In this document: one piece after another, positions 23,187-25,646 of the stretch
Layout of the letters: the number at the start of each line of letters is the position of its first letter
Numbering within the stretch: position 1 is the stretch's first letter
Assembly: GCA_019119645.1 (NCBI GenBank)
Contig: DWWR01000061.1
Coordinates: forward strand, 1-25,646
Direction: 5' to 3'
Length of the DNA: 25,646 nt
DNA from: Anaerobutyricum faecale
GTDB taxonomy: Bacteria > Bacillota > Clostridia > Lachnospirales > Lachnospiraceae
The notes under the pieces: generated by a model
The model's database searches: none
What the model was told of the DNA's origin: nothing
What the model saw: the letters and a program-made list of their open reading frames with translations, nothing else
Program-made: the position numbers and the translations under genes

Positions 23187-23960
23187 ATGATATCAAGTAC
23201 GTCAAACAGCAGAATTAAAAATATTGTGAATCTGAAAAACAGCGCCCGTGCCCGCCGGCAGCAGGACTGTTTTCTGGTGGAAGGCCCGCGGATGTTTTTT
23301 GAGGTGCCGAAAGACCGGCTTCTGGAAGTGTACGTGACGGAGGAATTTGAAGAGAAATACGGGGACAGGCTGGCCGGCTGCCGGTATGAACGGATCAGCG
23401 ACGCTGTGTGCCGGCATCTGTCGGATACCAGGACGCCCCAGGGGGTGACGGCTCTGGTAAAAAAACAGGAGGCTTCGCTGGAAGAGATGCTCGCGGATGA
23501 AAGCCCGTGCCTGTTCCTTCTGGAGAATCTTCAGGATCCGGGCAACATGGGCACCATCCTGCGTACCAGCGAAGGAGCCGGAGTGAGCGGCATTATCATG
23601 AACCGTGAGTCTGTGGATCCTTATAATCCGAAAGTGATCCGTTCCACCATGGGAGCGATTTTCCGGATGCCGTTTATAATCGTGGATGATTTTGAACCGG
23701 TCCTGGAACAGCTGAAAAAGGCTGGCATCCGTACTTTCGCCGCCCATCTAGACGGTGAGCCGTTTTACCGGCAGGACTACCGGGGCGGGTGCGCGTTTTT
23801 TATCGGCAATGAAGGGAACGGCCTTTCCGAGAAACTTGCCGCCCGGGCGGATAGAAAGATAAAGATTCCCATGAAGGGGCAGGTGGAGTCTCTCAATGCG
23901 GCAGTGGCCGCCACGGTACTCATGTATGAGACGCTCCGCCAGAGAGAATGGACGGAATAG
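23187..23960 (+). CDS. SpoU/TrmH-family rRNA 2'-O-methyltransferase
   Basis: This 257-residue SAM-dependent RNA ribose methyltransferase has a trefoil-knot SPOUT fold. The start at 23187 (MISSTSNSR) fits the family N-terminus and has GGAG 6 nt upstream; the ATG at 23175 adds four residues. The N-terminal substrate-binding domain (1-90) contains the EGPRM strand. The catalytic domain shows all three SPOUT motifs: NLQDPGNMGTILR (114-126), GNEGNGLS (207-214) and IPM...ESLNAAVA (227-241). It resembles the RlmB/TsnR-type 23S rRNA methyltransferases; the target nucleotide cannot be told from sequence. It lies 31 nt after the TetR gene, so co-transcription is possible, and no clear terminator follows. 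Confidence 0.9.
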   Translation: MISSTSNSRIKNIVNLKNSARARRQQDCFLVEGPRMFFEVPKDRLLEVYVTEEFEEKYGDRLAGCRYERISDAVCRHLSDTRTPQGVTALVKKQEASLEEMLADESPCLFLLENLQDPGNMGTILRTSEGAGVSGIIMNRESVDPYNPKVIRSTMGAIFRMPFIIVDDFEPVLEQLKKAGIRTFAAHLDGEPFYRQDYRGGCAFFIGNEGNGLSEKLAARADRKIKIPMKGQVESLNAAVAATVLMYETLRQREWTE

Positions 23961-24158
23961 GCGGCATAGTGTATTTTATATAGTGGAGGCATGGATTTTC
24001 GACACTTTATGAACAAAATAGGAAAGAAATATCCGGCTGTCGTGTAAAATACTTATAAAAAATGCTTGAAAAAGCATAGAAATTTCACCTTTTATCATGC
24101 AAAAAGACGATAGAACCATACAAAAACATCGAATTGTCTAAATACAGATTGGAAAAAT

Positions 24159-24167
24159 TGTGATAAT
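24159..24167 (+). promoter_or_regulatory. Possible extended -10 promoter for glpK
   Basis: TGTGATAAT (TG at 24159-24160, GATAAT 24162-24167) fits an extended -10 element; no good -35 lies at 16-18 nt (TAAATA there). The surrounding 24040-24170 is very AT-rich, as expected for a promoter. Confidence 0.45.
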
Positions 24168-24178
24168 ATATAACTACA

Positions 24179-24199
24179 GGTCAGAATTTTAGGATGACC
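24179..24199. promoter_or_regulatory. Inverted repeat just downstream of the glpK promoter
   Basis: GGTCA (24179-24183) and TGACC (24195-24199) with 11 nt between them begin about 5 nt after the predicted start site. They could be an operator half-site pair or a leader hairpin. No catabolite-responsive element consensus was found here. Confidence 0.4.
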
Positions 24200-24240
24200 G
24201 GAGGAATTGAAACGGATTATTTTTAAGGAGGTTTAATTTT

Positions 24241-25646
24241 ATGGCTAAGTACATGATGGCGTTAGACGCTGGAACAACTAGTAATCGTTGTATCTTATTT
24301 AATGAAAAAGGTGAAATCTGCAGCGTAGCACAGCAGGAATTCACACAGTACTATCCGCAGCCAGGCTGGGTAGAGCATGACGCAAAAGAGATCTGGCATA
24401 CACAGTTATCCGTTGCAAGACAGGCAATGCAGCAGCTGGGAGTTGGAGCATCTGATATCGCTGGTATCGGTATCACCAATCAGCGTGAGACAACAATCGT
24501 TTGGGACAAAGATACAGGCGTTCCTGTATATCATGCAATCGTCTGGCAGTGCCGTCGTACATCAGAATACTGTGACTCCTTAAAAGAAAAAGGACTGGTT
24601 GACATGATCCAGAAGAAGACAGGTCTTGTTATCGACGCTTACTTCTCCGGATCAAAGATTCACTGGATCCTTGAAAATGTTCCTGGTGCAAGAGAGAAAG
24701 CAGAAGCCGGACAGTTAATGTTTGGTACGGTTGATACATGGTTGATTTACAACCTGTCCGGAAGAAAGCTTCATGTAACAGATTACTCCAACGCAGCAAG
24801 AACAATGTTATTCAACATCAATACTCTTGAGTGGGATGATGAGATTCTGGAAGCTCTTGAGATTCCGAAATCCATGCTTCCTACACCGAAACCATCAAGC
24901 GAGATTTACGGTATGACAGAAGAGAGCCTGTTCCAGGGAAGAATCCCGATTGCCGGCGCAGCAGGCGACCAGCAGGCAGCTCTGTTCGGACAGACCTGTT
25001 TCAACGCTGGTGAAGCTAAGAATACATATGGTACAGGTACATTCCTGTTAATGAACATTGGTAAAGAAATGAAACTGTCCGAGAACGGTATGGTTACAAC
25101 AATCGCATGGGGACTTGACGGCGAAGTTAACTACGCTCTGGAAGGTTCCGTATTCGTAGCAGGTGCTGCTATCCAGTGGTTGCGTGACGAAGTTAAGATT
25201 GTGGATGCAGCTCCTGATTCCGAGTTCTTCTGTAACAAGGTTCCGGATACCAACGGATGTTATGTTGTTCCTGCATTTACAGGTCTTGGAGCTCCTCACT
25301 GGGATCAGTACGCTCGTGGATGTATCGTAGGTCTGACCCGTGGATGTAACAAAGCTCACATCATCCGTGCAACTGTAGAGTCCCTGGCATACCAGACATA
25401 CGATATTCTGGAAGCTATGCAGGCAGACGTTGGAGTTAAACTGGCAGCCCTTAAGGTTGACGGCGGCGCTTGTAGAAATGACTTCCTGATGCAGTTCCAG
25501 GCAGATATCATTGATGCTCCTGTACATCGTCCACAGTGTGTTGAGACAACAGCTATGGGTGCTGCTTACCTGGCAGGTCTGGCAGTTGGATACTGGAACA
25601 GCAAAGAAGACGTTATCGCTAACTGGGCAATCGACAAAGTATTCGA
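24241..25646 (+). CDS. glpK: Glycerol kinase (3' end outside the window)
   Basis: The first 468 codons of an enzyme of about 500 residues that phosphorylates glycerol to glycerol 3-phosphate. FGGY-kinase signatures are intact: DAGTTSNR (9-16), NQRETTIVWD (80-89), the IAGAAGDQQAALFGQ segment with D243, NTYGTGTF (261-268) and VDGGACRNDFLMQFQAD near the end. AAGGAGG 9 nt upstream supports the ATG. Codon choice is strongly biased, suggesting high expression. In enterococcal and Bacillus enzymes a histidine in YHFYG is phosphorylated by the PTS protein HPr; here the aligned stretch is ESLFQG (228-233) with Leu at that place, so this activation site is missing. Confidence 0.95.
   Translation, partial: MAKYMMALDAGTTSNRCILFNEKGEICSVAQQEFTQYYPQPGWVEHDAKEIWHTQLSVARQAMQQLGVGASDIAGIGITNQRETTIVWDKDTGVPVYHAIVWQCRRTSEYCDSLKEKGLVDMIQKKTGLVIDAYFSGSKIHWILENVPGAREKAEAGQLMFGTVDTWLIYNLSGRKLHVTDYSNAARTMLFNINTLEWDDEILEALEIPKSMLPTPKPSSEIYGMTEESLFQGRIPIAGAAGDQQAALFGQTCFNAGEAKNTYGTGTFLLMNIGKEMKLSENGMVTTIAWGLDGEVNYALEGSVFVAGAAIQWLRDEVKIVDAAPDSEFFCNKVPDTNGCYVVPAFTGLGAPHWDQYARGCIVGLTRGCNKAHIIRATVESLAYQTYDILEAMQADVGVKLAALKVDGGACRNDFLMQFQADIIDAPVHRPQCVETTAMGAAYLAGLAVGYWNSKEDVIANWAIDKVF

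Noticed and set aside
24040..24240. Catabolite-responsive element before glpK
   Set aside because: The nearest sequence, TGAAACGG at about 24208, misses the required CG position; no site fits the consensus.

Overview
The window looks like a chromosomal segment of a gut-type Lachnospiraceae (Clostridia, Bacillota). The evidence is strong AGGAGG-type ribosome binding sites, sigma-A promoters, a sortase-assembled pilus locus built from SpaA/CnaB-type pilins, a CdaA/CdaR pair, a birA-coaX-dusB housekeeping operon, and a small protein between birA and coaX that resembles a family I associate with this lineage. All 21 recognisable protein genes lie on the + strand. I see no rRNA, tRNA, CRISPR array, transposase, phage gene or att site.

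Region 1 (1-10143) is a pilus locus: a 1440-residue fibro-slime/CnaB tip adhesin ending in LPSAG, a major pilin ending in LPSTG, two paralogous class C sortases, and a third pilin that is probably the basal, wall-anchored subunit, with a KTGD sorting motif instead of LPxTG. A 503-nt gene-free leader carrying a 12-bp hairpin separates the two pilin genes from the sortases. A strong terminator closes the locus at 10104-10143. Base composition is mosaic: pilin bodies are very AT-rich (23-30 % GC in 60-nt samples counted by hand), but the composition flips to 55-60 % GC exactly at the sorting motif. The sortase genes are GC-rich.

Region 2 (10144-13857) holds an NfeD/SPFH (stomatin-like) membrane-microdomain pair and, after a terminator, an independently promoted LtaS-family alkaline-phosphatase-superfamily enzyme with a TTG start.

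Region 3 (13858-18803) is a packed housekeeping operon, argF-birA-(small protein)-coaX-dusB. It is followed by greA, which has its own perfect-consensus promoter (TTGACA-N17-TATAAT) and a terminator-like hairpin in the leader.

Region 4 (18804-22590) is the cyclic-di-AMP operon: two uncharacterised membrane proteins, then cdaA and cdaR. The first two coding steps after the 133-residue gene are tightly coupled (ATGA overlap into cdaA; 59-nt overlap cdaA/cdaR). The cdaA/cdaR overlap contains a five-copy 9-bp tandem repeat read in two frames. The usual third partner, glmM, is absent here.

Region 5 (22591-25646) holds a TetR-type regulator, a SpoU/TrmH 2'-O-methyltransferase and the first 468 codons of glycerol kinase, which runs off the window.

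The most unusual items are the composition mosaic of the pilins, the non-canonical sorting signals (LPSAG and SGKTGD), the dual-frame repeat across cdaA/cdaR, the greA leader hairpin, and the two unknown membrane proteins coupled to cdaA. I found no convincingly new defence or mobile system.
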